Source: Rotaria macrura
Lineage: Eukaryota > Rotifera > Eurotatoria > Philodinida > Philodinidae
Length of the DNA: 64,000 bases
NCBI GenBank assembly: GCA_900239685.1
Contig: OENT01000239.1
Span: 1 to 64,000, forward strand
Direction of reading: 5' to 3'
Positions 11,201-27,436 of this stretch are shown here, piece after piece. Each line of letters begins with the position of its first letter. The stretch's first letter is position 1. Under the pieces are notes generated by a model that made no database searches, was not told the origin of the DNA, and saw only the letters and a list, made by a program, of their open reading frames with translations. The translations under genes and the position numbers were made by a program.

Positions 11201-13147
11201 GACGACTTTGAATAATTGCTGCAAAACATCACACATGTTTATTTTATTTTATAAAAGACGTGTGAAGCATTCTTTAGAAAGACCGTAAGAAATAATCCTA
11301 ATTCTCTCAATCTTTAAGGATTTCACCATTGAAACTTAACATGAATGCATAGGAAAGTTTGTTCCATAAAAAAATATTTCTTAATTTCAAATCAATGATA
11401 GGCCAGTACATATGTGACTCAATATAGTTTAATAGACATAAAAAATTTAGTCAATTTTTTCATCGTAAAACTCGATTCTATATTCTTAGTTTCAATTCTG
11501 AACTATTTGACAATATCCATTGTAAATATATTTTTACATGATATATGATGATATTCCATCGTGACATTTATTAGAATATGTTCGAAAATCGATCATATTA
11601 GCAATCATGCATAGTTCATTCTTGTATTATTAGAAAAAGAAATGCGAAACAATTCAAATCACTCATTTTATCTGCAAATGTGAAATGTATTCAACGGTCA
11701 TCTAATATCATAAACATTATCATATATCAGTCGAACACATTTTAGCAAAAAAATATTTGCTCATGGAATACAATCGTTTAGATTACTTTTCATTTTGTTC
11801 AGTACGCTTTTAACTCAAGTCTATTAGTAATAAAACTTCATTTCAAGAATACTCATAATACTCGATGCCAATTATTCATTCTTTCATTGTTTGTACATGT
11901 TCATAGAAGAGAAGTACAAGTTAAACATAAGAAACGATTTTTTCTTGACCGAAACTTTCAACACATTCATACATTTAAGATTCCTGGGTTTTTATCAGTG
12001 AGAAGAAGCATAAACTCTCTTAAAACTAGGTCGGAAATTTGACACAAGGGATTTCATTTATTGAATGATTTCTTGGTCGAATCGAAGCATTTAATTTGCG
12101 TTCTAGTCTGTATGAACAGTGCTTATGATGTTTTGTTTAAAAATGTTTTCTTCAATGACAATTCAATTACCTGTTCGACCACGATATTTTTCTTCGAGTA
12201 AATAAGCATATGGTCGAAGCATTTCAAATGGTAACCGACTAGCTTTATAATTTGTTTTATTGAATTGTGGTAAACTTTTTACGAATTCGAATACCGTTAT
12301 ATTAATCCTAGATTTTAAATATGAAAACAAGAACAAAATCAAAAGAATACAACATTTTCTTCCCTTTTCAATCTTACAGTTTATCATCAACATATTTTGT
12401 TATTGAATTTTTAATATCGAAATGTCGATCACGGTGCCATTGATATATTAATGTAGATTCTGAATGATCATCATCATGATAATCGATTACTTCATGGTCA
12501 TCAACATCATTATCATAGAAAGACTCATTTAAATCTCGATAATCGTATAATTCATCATAATGTTTATTTAATTTTTTCTTTCGCCATACATCATATTTAG
12601 CAAGTATATCAGATCTATATGAATTTTCGTCAAGTTTATCAGCAGTTGTATTAACAAATTGTGTAAATGCACCGAACAATTCATTCGTATCTAATGGTAT
12701 TTCGTAAGCAAGACGAAATCGTTCTGATGCATGACGTAAAACCATTAACTGTGAAAATATCGTTCCTTTTCCACGTGCGCCCCACCCCTATAAAACATAA
12801 ATATTACCTTTCGTCAGGTAAATATATGTCTATACAATCAAACAATATTACTATTCTTGGATCAGAAAAATCTGGAAATTTTGTAAAAAGAAGACCGATA
12901 GTTGTCAATGCGATGCAAACGAAAACCACAAACAGAAGCAAGAGTAAATGATGTCGAACAACGAAACGAGAATAACTGAAAAAAAACACAATATAAGATA
13001 AAATATTCAATCTATTGAGACCCATCTGAACAACAAAGTTGATAAAGACAAAAATCGAGAGGAAAAACCAATAACAGTGAATTTAAATAATATTCTTTAG
13101 TTTAGTTGAAATTTGTTTACTTACATATTAACACATGACAATGTCAT
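5232..13147 (-). CDS. Dispatched-like RND/sterol-sensing-domain transporter
   Basis: Fourteen exons in mutually consistent phase: 13125-13147, 12852-12975, 12378-12787, 12171-12307, 9955-10833, 9421-9747, 8994-9370, 8643-8868, 8206-8573, 7795-8133, 7462-7726, 6336-6614, 5557-5775, 5232-5496. About 1412 residues. Order: N-terminal TM (RHHLLLLLFVVFVCIALTT), DFSDPR-GWGARGKGT, a long ectodomain with a Cys cluster, a sterol-sensing domain with GIGCDDIFVFFD (Asp pair near 606-607) and SMFVTSFTTAAAFFTN, a second ectodomain, and a C-terminal TM block with GLSVDF (Asp near 1282). In Dispatched these intramembrane acids drive cation-coupled export of lipid-modified Hedgehog at the plasma membrane; the cargo here is unknown. 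The first exon is only 23 nt, chosen because ATG, GTAAGT and phase fit. The last exon needs a one-base shift near 5360 to keep the final TM; as read it stops at 5255. It could instead be another Patched-related member. Confidence 0.78.
10834..12170 (-). other. Large intron 4 of the Dispatched-like gene
   Basis: This 1337-bp intron joins exon 12171-12307 (ending in phase 1 after Arg-Thr) to exon 9955-10833 (starting GT CGT GAT). It holds an open frame at 11020-11232 with an acceptor-like TTTTGCAG and a donor-like G|GTAAAT, but its phase does not fit insertion between the flanking exons, so I do not call it an exon. No repeat structure is evident. Confidence 0.6.
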
Positions 13148-16100
13148 CGTTGGATATTTTCAATGATAAAATTGTGTACCAATGCACTGATAAATAGACA
13201 CTTTCTATTAAGAAAAAGCACAAAATAAGTAAGTACGAGTGTTAGCCTTGTTTTTTCTTTCCATATTTAATACATAGGTCTCCTTTCGATATTTACTTAA
13301 TGATGTTTTGTACTTTATACAGAGCGAAGAAAATCGTTTGTACATACAAAATATAAAAGCCCAAATTTTTACAGTATTCTCATCAACGGTGTGACGCTCG
13401 AAGGTGTAAGGGTATCAAAAATAGAATCTAAATGAGAAAGTATACACACTCATTTTTCTACTCAATGATTGACTAGACCATGTTGTACCGATATTGTATA
13501 ACTGGGCTAGTTGGCTGAACGATCTCCTTTTATTTTATTTTCACCATAGACAATCGTATTCTTTACCGTTTTTCTTTACATGAACGTCAACATTGTGTGC
13601 ATTTTATACCAAAGACTATTCTATTCCTTGTTGTCGATGTTTACTATTTATTTAGCGCTTTTTGTATCAAACATGAGTACTGTAATTTGTTGATTTAGAC
13701 ATGTAATACAAATGATAGTTCTTTTCTTACCAGACTGAATGCTGTGAGAATGTTGACGAATGAGATGAAGTAGTCACTCTTTATTTAAAAAAGAACCTGA
13801 AGAAATAGCAGAAAAAAGAAAAGAAGAATTATCTTTCGCTTTGTATACGTGTCTCGTTGCTAAGATTGTTGTTAATGAGAAGTTGAATGCAGAACAACAA
13901 AAAGAATAACGACAAGAAAAAAAAACGATTAAAAAGTAGAGGAAACAAAGATATAAAAATAAAAACTACTAGACCCATTGTAATGTATTATTTTTTGAAT
14001 TCTGCAATGTGCTATTTATTCATTCAGGTACATCGACACAATCACACATTGTTTTCATGCTTCGACGAGAAAAGGTATAAAATCTATGGCAATACTCTAT
14101 TTATTATATTGTCAAAGCTCTTGATTAGAAAACATCAAAATTGGTGGCAATTTCCGAATGTTTTTCTCTTCTTATTTTTGAAATGAAATGAATCCTGAGC
14201 CAATCCGATTAAAAAACCTCGTGTTCTATTCTCATAAGTTGGCTTATTCTAATATATTTTAGCTCAAGTTTAAATAAAAAAACTTACATGCATGAAATTT
14301 TTTATTCAAAGTACGAAAATTCTAATATTTATACTGAATACAATGATTGACATAAAATTGTTTAGCTTTTGCATAGAACGAATCTTAAGAATTAATGTAT
14401 TTTATATCCAATAGAAGATTTGATTTCATATAGCGAACATCAAAATGTACACATTCAATGATCGAATCGAATAATGAATGTACGCTCTCATTTTTCAACT
14501 ATATTGATGCTATATGCGTCAACATACAAAGATTCATTGGTGGTGTCTGTTCATTCTTAGAGGTATGAGTAGCTAATTATAGAGTAGAATAAGTAGAGTT
14601 TTGATTCTAAACAATTGTTAGCTTTCCAATCAACGATCGAGTTAACAAATTTCAAATCTATCAATGACCTCGAATTAGATTCTTTCTTCTCGTTCTATAC
14701 ATCATATTCACTCAATACTTTCCCTGTTGCTGTCTAACGATATTTACTTTTTCAAATAGTAAAATGTCAAAAGAATTCCATTTAGAAAAAAAGATGTATG
14801 TGAAAAGTATGGACAACATTAATGTTTCGATAGTCTGAGAATGTGTGAATGTATTTTGAAGAACTGTATATATTTTTGATTGCTGTAAGTTTTTTCTTTA
14901 TTTCTTCTATGTACTTAAAGAAGACTTCGAGAACTTTCATTTTTTACATGTCCTCGAAAAAAATTCGAAAGCGTCTTTTTTTAGCGAGAGAAAAAAATTG
15001 TTACATGTCAATGACCAACAGCATTATTCGTTGTAAAAGAAAGGCCACACTCGATTATCATTAGCTTCTAAACATTTATGTATTAACATATGTTTCATGA
15101 CTATATATTTCATTTTTATTTTCATTTGCACTCATTGATTGAATTCAATTATATAAGTATGCAAGTCGAGAGAATTACTTCGATGTTTTTTTTAGAATAC
15201 TCATTCTAAAATTTTTTTTCTATCGACTGATGTTTGCATCCTCTCGAGTTTTCGTTCAATCAGAACTGTGGCATTTCTTTTTGATTGGCTCTATCAAATT
15301 TTGATTACAGTTGGAATTTATATTGACAAATGATTCAAATGTGTATGTTGTATTTTTAGTTCTAGCGCGTTTTATTGATCGTACATTACAAGTATTCTAG
15401 AAAGAAAACCTAATAGAATAAGGAGACTGATCTTATTCGACTCTAAAACCAAAATAAATCAATTTAGGTAAATTCATTTCTAACAAATAATCATGCAAAA
15501 TCTAAAAGTGTCCTGTATGATTTATAGTGCTTACAGATTTTTTGAATATTAATGATTCCGTATCGAAATATATCATGTCTTACATTTTGAATGAGTAAAA
15601 TTCTTTAAATGATATCAACAACTTTGTATGGTTGGATTTGATCGTATCCTAAACGACGATCGAGATACATTTCTATACCTCTAAATTCTCTACAGGAGTC
15701 AGCGGCTACATCTTGAAACAACTATTTTTATTATGTATCTCATTTACAATCCTCATAAAATGTATACTGATAGCTTTGAAGAAAAATTTCCCAAGTATTC
15801 AAAGTTTCTTATCGGATGATGGAAATTTGAAAAGTAATAAACTCGAATGGTAATGAAAATAGATAGAAATTAAACAGTTGATAATCAATAGAATATTCGT
15901 TCTACGTTACTATACATACTATTTATTTAGAAGAAGATGAGTAATAATTACTACATAGTTTTTCTCATGGAAAAATCTAACTTCGATCACATGATTGGTT
16001 TCAAGGATGAAACTTTTCACAAATGTTTGATTGATGAAAGTAAATCAATAAAAGAAATCTACGCCTGCACACCTATCGTTCAAAGGATTTCCATGAACTA

Positions 16101-19100
16101 TTCAGTACAAGAGAGCCTTTCCACAGACAGCGTATTCACATACACTAACTATTTGAAAGACAACTCATTGTCACGTCGAATAGAACGACGGATTGTATTT
16201 TAAGTTTGTTTTAATTTTCGAATTTTTTAAACTTCCAACTTTAGAACATCTAGTGCTTCAATAGACTTGGTGATTAATGTCTTTCACTTATCTGAATAAC
16301 TCTGTATATATCTATCCACAAAACAGAATAGCATGTCTCTATTGAAACATCTACATAGAACAAAAGAGGCTATTTCGCTGTCAATCATCAACGAGAAAGC
16401 GTCGATCTCGAGAAAAATCCACAATACAATTTTCTATTCTACGACCTTTCCAAAGTACATTTTTTAATCAAGGTGAATAAAGTATGTATTGTGTATCGCC
16501 TGAAGCACTCATGCATACCCAGTTAAAAAATATCATGAAGAAAAACAGTGATGCTCAATGTCAAGTTTGATGTGCTAAGAATCGAGAAAACGACACAATA
16601 TAATTTTATGTATCATCAAGTCAGGCAACAGAGATCTGTAGGAAACAAACGATGACAGTTTATCTGTATTATCAAACGAACACTTGGGAATTTCTGTTGT
16701 TCTCAAATCAAATCGTAACGATCTATAACTCACCTTGAAATTACTACTAGTGATATATCAATGGTAGTTTTTAGAATCGATCGCAATCATTTTGACGCGA
16801 AATAGAGATTGGTTTGAGTTTGAATTAGAAATTGTCAGAGTTGTTTTTTCTGTCGCTATTGATTTAGTAAACACTAAGAAAAAAATCAGAATTGATTCGA
16901 TTGCTTTTCCAACAGCGATTCCGGCTGATTTCAAAGTCGATTGATTCCGTTTGATTCCAAGGTCAATCAATTCGGAACAATTCTACGAGTCGATACATGA
17001 ATCTAAAGTTTTGTTTCATAAAAAAAAAAGAAAACGAATAAACATAGATCACATGACACGTTTTTGTCTATCTTGAAACGTTTTGAATGTTTTTTGATAG
17101 GTTATATGCCAGATGGAATTCCTACACTAAATCGGATGTTTCTTTTACGGATTCAACTTAAAAAAGAAAAGAATTATTTTCGAGTGTTCTACAGAAGTTT
17201 TGTGTGCTCCCGATAGTGTCGAAGATTATCCATCATATTTTCGAGAAACGAAATCATTTTCAAGAACTTATTTGCGACCGAATAAATGCATATACTTATT
17301 GTAAAAAATGATTTTTGAACGACGCAAAGAGAAGCATCTGATACGAATTATTCCGGCAAGATAGTACTCATTCTAGATAGATACCACGTTTAAGATTGTC
17401 ATATAGACAAAATTAAACTTAGACAGAAGTTTTTCTTCAATTCGACTGAGCACAACAAAATTGTTTTATTTTATTTTACAAAAAAAAAACAATGAGTGCC
17501 CATTTTTTCATATTTAACGTACCTTATACGTTCTCATTACTTTTTCTTGCTCGGCAAAGTATTACTTTTGACATAAATTAGTCAAATGGTCATGTGAACA
17601 CGAATAGCATCGTCTAGGCCGACATTGGAAAATTTATTTTCAAAAATATTCTTGTAAATAAACAAGAAAACAATTCGAATTTTTGTAGTATTCAATTTTG
17701 AGATAAGCTAGTTATTATTCTAACAAAACAAGATAGAAGTTGACAACAATAATCTGCCAAATTGTTTTTTTTTAAATAAACAACTCAACTATATAGAATA
17801 CTTCCATGCCATTTCTTATATAAATCATTTCAAAGACAAAGAAAAATATGGAAGTGTATGAATAATGCTCGTTAAAGAGCAAGCTGAACTATTTAAACTT
17901 TTCCCGAGTCAAAACTATGCCTATGGCACATTAAGTTTCTATTCGTTGTTTATTTAAGAATGTTTTGAATAAACCAAGCTGATTTTATGCATCGTATACT
18001 TTCAATGATTCACAAGCGTGAAATAATCTTGAAATATGTTTTAGTTTAGAATATAGGAAACAGTTTGGCGAATACACCTATATAGACACGTTACGATTCA
18101 AATAAATGTAAAAAAGTAATAAATTTTATAGATTTGGAAAAAAATATCTGTGCCCTAGAGACTTTACTGCATGTTAGTACTTTATGAGAATATAATTCAT
18201 GTTCCTTACTGCTCGTACTACATATAGATTTTGAAATCAATGGATATCATTAACTGATCTATGATACTTTAACGAAAAAAATATGAATCGATAGACTCGA
18301 CAATTTTCTCTATTGACCACTATTTTAATGAAAGCTCAATACAATCGAAGAAAAGCAGAAATACATAAACTAATTAGTTTCTTATTTTACTACAACTAGT
18401 TTATTTTTCTATTGAAAAACTTAATTTAATTATTTGACTTAAACAACACGATTCTTCAGATTCAATAGTGTAACACGCACAATTCTATGAAGCAGATACT
18501 ATTACCTCTTTTGTTCTAATATAAAAACAGCAACATGATGACGATCGTATTGTCATATATAGTTTGTTTTATTTATTTGTAGAAGTTAAATAAACAGAAT
18601 CCACTATTGTTAACAAACCCACAGTACATATTCACTCAAAATTCGAACTAAAGAGATTTTTTTGATATAAAAAAAATCAGATTTTTGTTCTCGTTCTTCA
18701 TCAAAAAAAAAGTTTGCATCGAAAAATTGCAAAACACGTCATGTGATTAGATTTTGTTTTATTCTTTGCGACCATTAATGGCAGTCAAGCCTTAATACAA
18801 TATATACATTAAAAAAAATCAAGAGAAAATTCATCGTAAAAGAAAAGAGAGCGAAAAAAAAACAGAGGGATCGAAAAAAAGAATCAACTCGTATAATGGT
18901 AAGCGATAAGAATGTGAATAGAACATATCAACAGACACATTTTAATAGGCATGAATTTAGAATAAATCAGAAAGTTATCGAAAATATGCAATCACAACCT
19001 GTTCTAACCTACGAGGTGAATCAAAATTAAACTGTTTTCTACTATATCTATATGGCTTCTTGACAAATCTATTTCTTATTTTTATCGTGTGAAAGCTCAA

Positions 19101-21525
19101 TGCTTCAAACATCTTAAGGTTGAGAAAAACGACAACAGCCAGAGAAACGACGGTCGTGATTGATAAGCCACACACTTTCCTGTCTGATGCATAGTAACAG
19201 TAAATAAATCGTGGAATCAAAGATGAAGAAAGATATAGACGAGAAGTTTATTTTCAATTTTCTACCTGTTTTTTGCTTCTACGCATTTATTATTGTCATA
19301 AATCAGAGGAGCGAAGCATGCGTGTCTTATCTTTTTTGATCACAGCATTACTCTTTTCCTTCGCCCTTTTTTCTTCTCTTAATCGTTTTCTTCGCCAAAT
19401 ACAGAATTCGATATATCAATTTTTACTCAGCAGAAATTCAAAATAAGTCCCGTAAGACCTTGTCATTCGATGTTGAAGTGGCAACAAGTTCTTAACATTA
19501 CAGTAGAGTCTAATTGTAATGGAATCAATTATGGTAACCTTAACTCATCATTAATCTAATGAATCGACTAGCAAAAAGTTCAGTTAGACGTGTATATGAA
19601 TATTTACATCGAACTTTTCTGTATTATTTATTTATTGCTGGCTCTGCCAGATATTCATCATCTATAGAATCTGACAGCACACAGAAATCTTTTTTCTAAT
19701 GTATAAAAATACCAATCTTGTATTGAAGGCAGCTCATACGCCTATTGCAAGATTGTAGAGTGAAAATAAGATAATTTATCATGCTATTTTCATGCTCATA
19801 ATGAGAACAAGACGAATGGCCATGTTAACAGGGACAAAATGTATGAATGGAAAAGAGTCTCTTTCGATACGGTTCATTTCGTGTTGACTAATTCAGATGA
19901 AATTGATCCCGGTAACATTCTAAGAAATCAAACTGCTCGTTTGTCATTGTTTTTTTATTGTCTATTTTCTGTTTAGAAGGATGATGATAAATTAAATATA
20001 CGTACTTTTCAAACATATTAACTAATGTTGTCGATGAAAAATTTATTTAGTCGCCTGAAACTTACATTAACACTGTGAAAGAAAATGTATCATCCAGGGA
20101 AATTTAGATATAGGCATTTTTTTTATTACTCTACTTTCGCTACCTGAACTTAAAAAAAAAAGAACAATAGCTGCTTACTTGTTCACTTGATGCACGTTAC
20201 TTGTATAGTTTTCTTCGTATTATGCGCTATTCGAATGAGAGAAAATCCAAGTTTATATGCGTATTTTTTTATAGATTTTGACTCGTCAAGGAAGAAAAAG
20301 AGATACATTTAATATTGTCAAGGACAAACTTAAGTACAACTGTATTACGCTGAAGTCGATTCGTTTACAAATAATTTATGATACATCATGCAGACTGCAC
20401 AGTTCTGAGAGGGTGCTGAGTCTTCTTGAACAAAGTTAATCTTAGTCTTCTAAAATATGAAACCATCTCGGCTATACGCCCTTCATTTTAGTGAAAGACT
20501 TTGGAATTAAAATGGTTTGATTTATGAATGCTGTTTGTCCTCGTTTCATCCATTGTTTTCAATCACAAAACACAATGATTTATGTCACGGTTGAATAGAG
20601 AACGAAAAGAATATAAACTTGATTTCAATCATTTTACAAGTATTGTACCAAAGTCTCTTGTAATATGATTAACATTGACGAATAATAAAGTTTAGAATTT
20701 CTTACCTGTTTAACTACGATATGTCTGTTCAAATGATTGAACCTATCGTCACGATTTAATCCATGAACTTGTTTTCTTTCAGATTTAATTGTTTATTCGG
20801 GAGTTTTAGTTCATTGTGTGCAACGAATCAATTTATCTAATTCGACTATATGTAGAATCAATATGACTAGATTTAATATTGAAATAAAGCCAATAAAAGA
20901 ATTTAAAAGAACATGCCGATACGATTCAATAGAAATATTGAATAATCAAATGCATTATTTATTTTAGTAGCTAAAGAAACAAAGAAGTGTTTATGACGTA
21001 TCGATGAGATGAACGAAGAAGATTCTTGATATTCATTAAATTATATGTTCTCTAAATCTTGTATATAATAGATAACAAAAAATAGATTAATATGATACAC
21101 AGTTCGCTCGATGCGATACGAAAGTATTTTATATATACGTAATATTTGTTCTTTTCAGTTCTTTCACTAATAATAATTGTTTTTCTGATTATTTTTTCCT
21201 GCAAGAGTTTACTTTTCAATAATTGTAATTGATCCAAGTCTGATATGCTAGTTTTAGAAACGTGTACAACATTATTACGATGAAGTGCTCCTGATAAAAG
21301 AAGTATTTTATCGTCGATTGACTTTTTTTCGTACTTATGATATCGTGACGCCTTGATTATAGACAATGCTTATTAATTGGAAGTAAAAGTAAGATATGCA
21401 CACCCGGCTCCGGAAGAAGGGTTTAGCAACATGCAAGAAAGGATTTTATCCGTCTAAATTACTTTCATTCTCTATTTCTTAACGATCTCTTATATAGTTA
21501 TTCGAATTCAGTAAATATATATATA
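13148..21525. other. Gene-poor region
   Basis: About 8.4 kb of AT-rich DNA without a gene that I can identify. The longer frames (for example 13887-14186, 14849-15064, 18975-19220) have low-complexity or unrecognised translations and no matched splice partners. A possible terminal exon at 15937-16203 is listed separately. Around 16760-16980 several GATTCCG-like words cluster, perhaps an old repeat. It may contain regulatory DNA for the Dispatched-like or PP2A genes, but no site is evident. Confidence 0.5.
15937..16203 (+). CDS. Hypothetical 88-aa frame or terminal exon
   Basis: The frame begins just after an acceptor-like TTTATTTAG and starts MSNNYYIVFLMEKSNFDHMI. It continues with mixed, non-repetitive composition (FHKCLIDESKSIKEIYACTP, then ISMNYSVQESLSTDSVF) and ends RRIERRIVF. 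The Ser/Thr-rich and basic C-terminal half looks more protein-like than the surrounding frames. No family is recognised and no upstream exon could be placed. It may be a real last exon or a chance frame. Confidence 0.22.
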   Translation: MSNNYYIVFLMEKSNFDHMIGFKDETFHKCLIDESKSIKEIYACTPIVQRISMNYSVQESLSTDSVFTYTNYLKDNSLSRRIERRIVF

Positions 21526-22236
21526 CAATGGTTTGCAAAAAAACTTGAACACGTAATTTTCACTACCACTCCGTCAGACAGCATTCTTTTTCTCAGTTTT
21601 AGTATGGTTTGATAGTTCAGGATGAACGCTACACAGTGATATTATTTAATAATCTTTCCATTCCTGGCCGCAGGAAAAATACAGGATAGAATTTTTTAAA
21701 ATTTGAATTCACAAAAAGATTACATTGTAGTATTACATTTACGACACAAACCTCTATTATGCGTTGAAACAATGAGTGATATTAATGCCATGTCTCACGG
21801 ACAATGTTGAAATGAGAAAAAAAAACAAGCGTTTGGGAACACAAATTAAAAGACTCAGAAATTTTCGAAAAATTCAGGATTGGGACAGAAATCGACCACC
21901 CTTATAATTCATTGAATTATTAAGGAATGTGCTTAAAACAGGCGCTCACCATGAGAAAAGTTCATTGAACATAATTTCTACAAGTACGTATTTAGATAAT
22001 TGGGAGAAAACGAAAAGAAAAGCCTTCAAAAAGTGTAATTGCGGTTTTGACTTCGAACTTTTACAATTCTCTTTTGCATATTTCTTGCAAAGATGAATGG
22101 GAAAAATATTAAAAATAATCATTGTGTAGTGTTCTTTGTTGGCTATTAAATCATACTAAAACTAACAAACAAGTATGTTGCTTTATCGCAGCAGTCAAGA
22201 AAATTATGCGTCCCATTATTTTTGCAAACTATACTG
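21526..22236. mobile_element. Tc1/mariner-like MITE with long terminal inverted repeats
   Basis: The 711-bp element is flanked by TA on both sides, the target duplication of the Tc1/mariner superfamily. It begins CAATGGTTTGCAAAAAAAC and its end reads CAGTATAGTTTGCAAAAATA on the opposite strand, close to the TTTGCAAAA ends of Tc1-type elements. The arms can be matched for about 200 bp, for example TTTTAGTATGGTTTGATAG near 21598 against TTTTAGTATGATTTAATAG inverted near 22147, with an estimated identity of 70-80%. No transposase frame remains, so it is non-autonomous. The divergence of the arms suggests it is old. Confidence 0.75.
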
Positions 22237-23790
22237 TATGAATAAATTGCATGCCATTTTCTTTGATGAAGTAGTCTTGGTTTCTATAGCACTCTCATTA
22301 TGAATATAACAAATATTTCATTCATTCGAATATATTTGAAATATAATCGGAAAGAATCCAGAAGCTACAACTCATTCAAGATTATTATTGTGGTTCATGA
22401 CATTAATTAGGAAAATGTTATGATTAGATAGACTCTTACCGATCATACAAGTGTCGCGAGGAATACTTTCACTCAAGCGAAATCTTTATCATTTATAAAT
22501 ATTACTCGTATGTTGCATATGCAAAATTTCATGTTATTTCAATGACGTAAAACGATAAATATAAGGTGTTCTTATTATTGTCTTTATTTTGAGTACTTTA
22601 CCCTAGTATTTCTTAAGATCTTTTTTCTCTTTAAGTAATGAAGTTTTTACTTATACTATTAAATATGTTTTGTCATGTTTTTTATATCATTCGTTAATTT
22701 GATTTTAGTTGTAATAGTTTTCAAAGAAAATTTTGTTTATTCATTAATTCTTCTGTGTTTGGTGTTGAAAATATTAAAGTAACATCTTTAATCATGAAAT
22801 CAACATGTCATGATTATGGATCATTTATTATTATCAATATAATGAGCAGCATTATTTAAGAATTATTAGATAAGTAACCAACTTATATGCATCGAACCGT
22901 TCTTGAACGAAAGAAAAAACTCATGATTAAATATATGAAATATTTTCACATCTGTCGTTCTATTTCTTTCCGTAAAGGTAGAAATCGGGTATTGAAGTAC
23001 TCTATTCAAAAATCCTAATGATTCGTCTAACAGATCATCTCTATTCGATACTATTGTCAAGGAAGTTTTTGAATGGCTTTGATGTGAAAATTCAAAGATA
23101 GTTTGATTTCAGTTTGTTTTGATCATCTACAAATTGATCGCGATGTGTTGTCAATGAAAAACAACGTTTCAAACTTGTAGATTATATAAACTATAACTGA
23201 TTTTATTTATCAAAATTTATTTTGAAAATTAACTATCTACTACTAGAGAGTAGTATTACATGGGCTAGCTGAAATCACTATTGAGAAATTGCGAACGAAA
23301 TTCAACGAGAAAAATGAAAAGATTGCAAATGATCTGAAAATCCATCAGTTCAGTCGAATAATTGATGATTGCTCCTTGACTACGATTGTATATTACATCT
23401 TACTAGTATAGTGTTTCACACAAATTGAACAATTTTAGAGAATTACCACCACATACCAAATACATAGAGCTTTCTTTGACTATAGTAGGAGAATTAGAAA
23501 TGACACATGATGAACTAATATTAAATCATTATTCTAGTCGTAGTCAGTACTTCATTCTTTGAATAATTCTTTTTATTCTTGCAAAATCTTTCCGAACGCC
23601 TAGATGCCGCAAGGTGACAATCCAATGAGGCTATAGTAATATCTTAATGGTTTTTCCTACATTGTATTATAAACTTAGTATGTATATATGTTTCTTCTTC
23701 GTTGTAGTGTTGCCAATGTTTTGATCTGATTGTCTGTTCCATACTGTTATTTTTACTAATCTTCAGATTAAAGTTTCTATCAAAAGGGAA
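22237..23790. other. Intergenic DNA upstream of the PP2A A-subunit gene
   Basis: No gene is supported here. A short helical-looking frame near 23270-23400 (plus strand, EITIEKLRTKFNEKNEK) is too short to call. The last 100 bp hold the 5' region of the PP2A gene, including an acceptor-like site at 23751-23766. Confidence 0.5.
23751..23766 (+). promoter_or_regulatory. Splice acceptor upstream of the PP2A start (trans-splice or 5'UTR intron)
   Basis: A pyrimidine-rich TTTTTACTAATCTTCAG ends 24 bp before the start codon at 23791. Bdelloid rotifers add a spliced leader to many mRNAs, so this could be a leader acceptor; an ordinary 5'UTR intron would look the same. Confidence 0.35.

Positions 23791-27436
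<3,646 letters not shown>

Noticed and set aside
11020-11232. Extra exon in intron 4 of the Dispatched-like gene
   Set aside because: It has acceptor- and donor-like borders but its phase does not fit; inclusion would give a stop.
13887-14186. Plus-strand 99-aa Lys/Asn-rich frame
   Set aside because: Low-complexity composition, no homology and no splice context in AT-rich DNA.
18975-19220. Minus-strand frame with SDRKVCGLSITTVVSLAVVV, recalling the M1-M2 region of nicotinic-type receptors
   Set aside because: Alignment needs an extra residue, no M3 or ligand-binding exons are nearby, and no clear splice sites frame it; probably chance.
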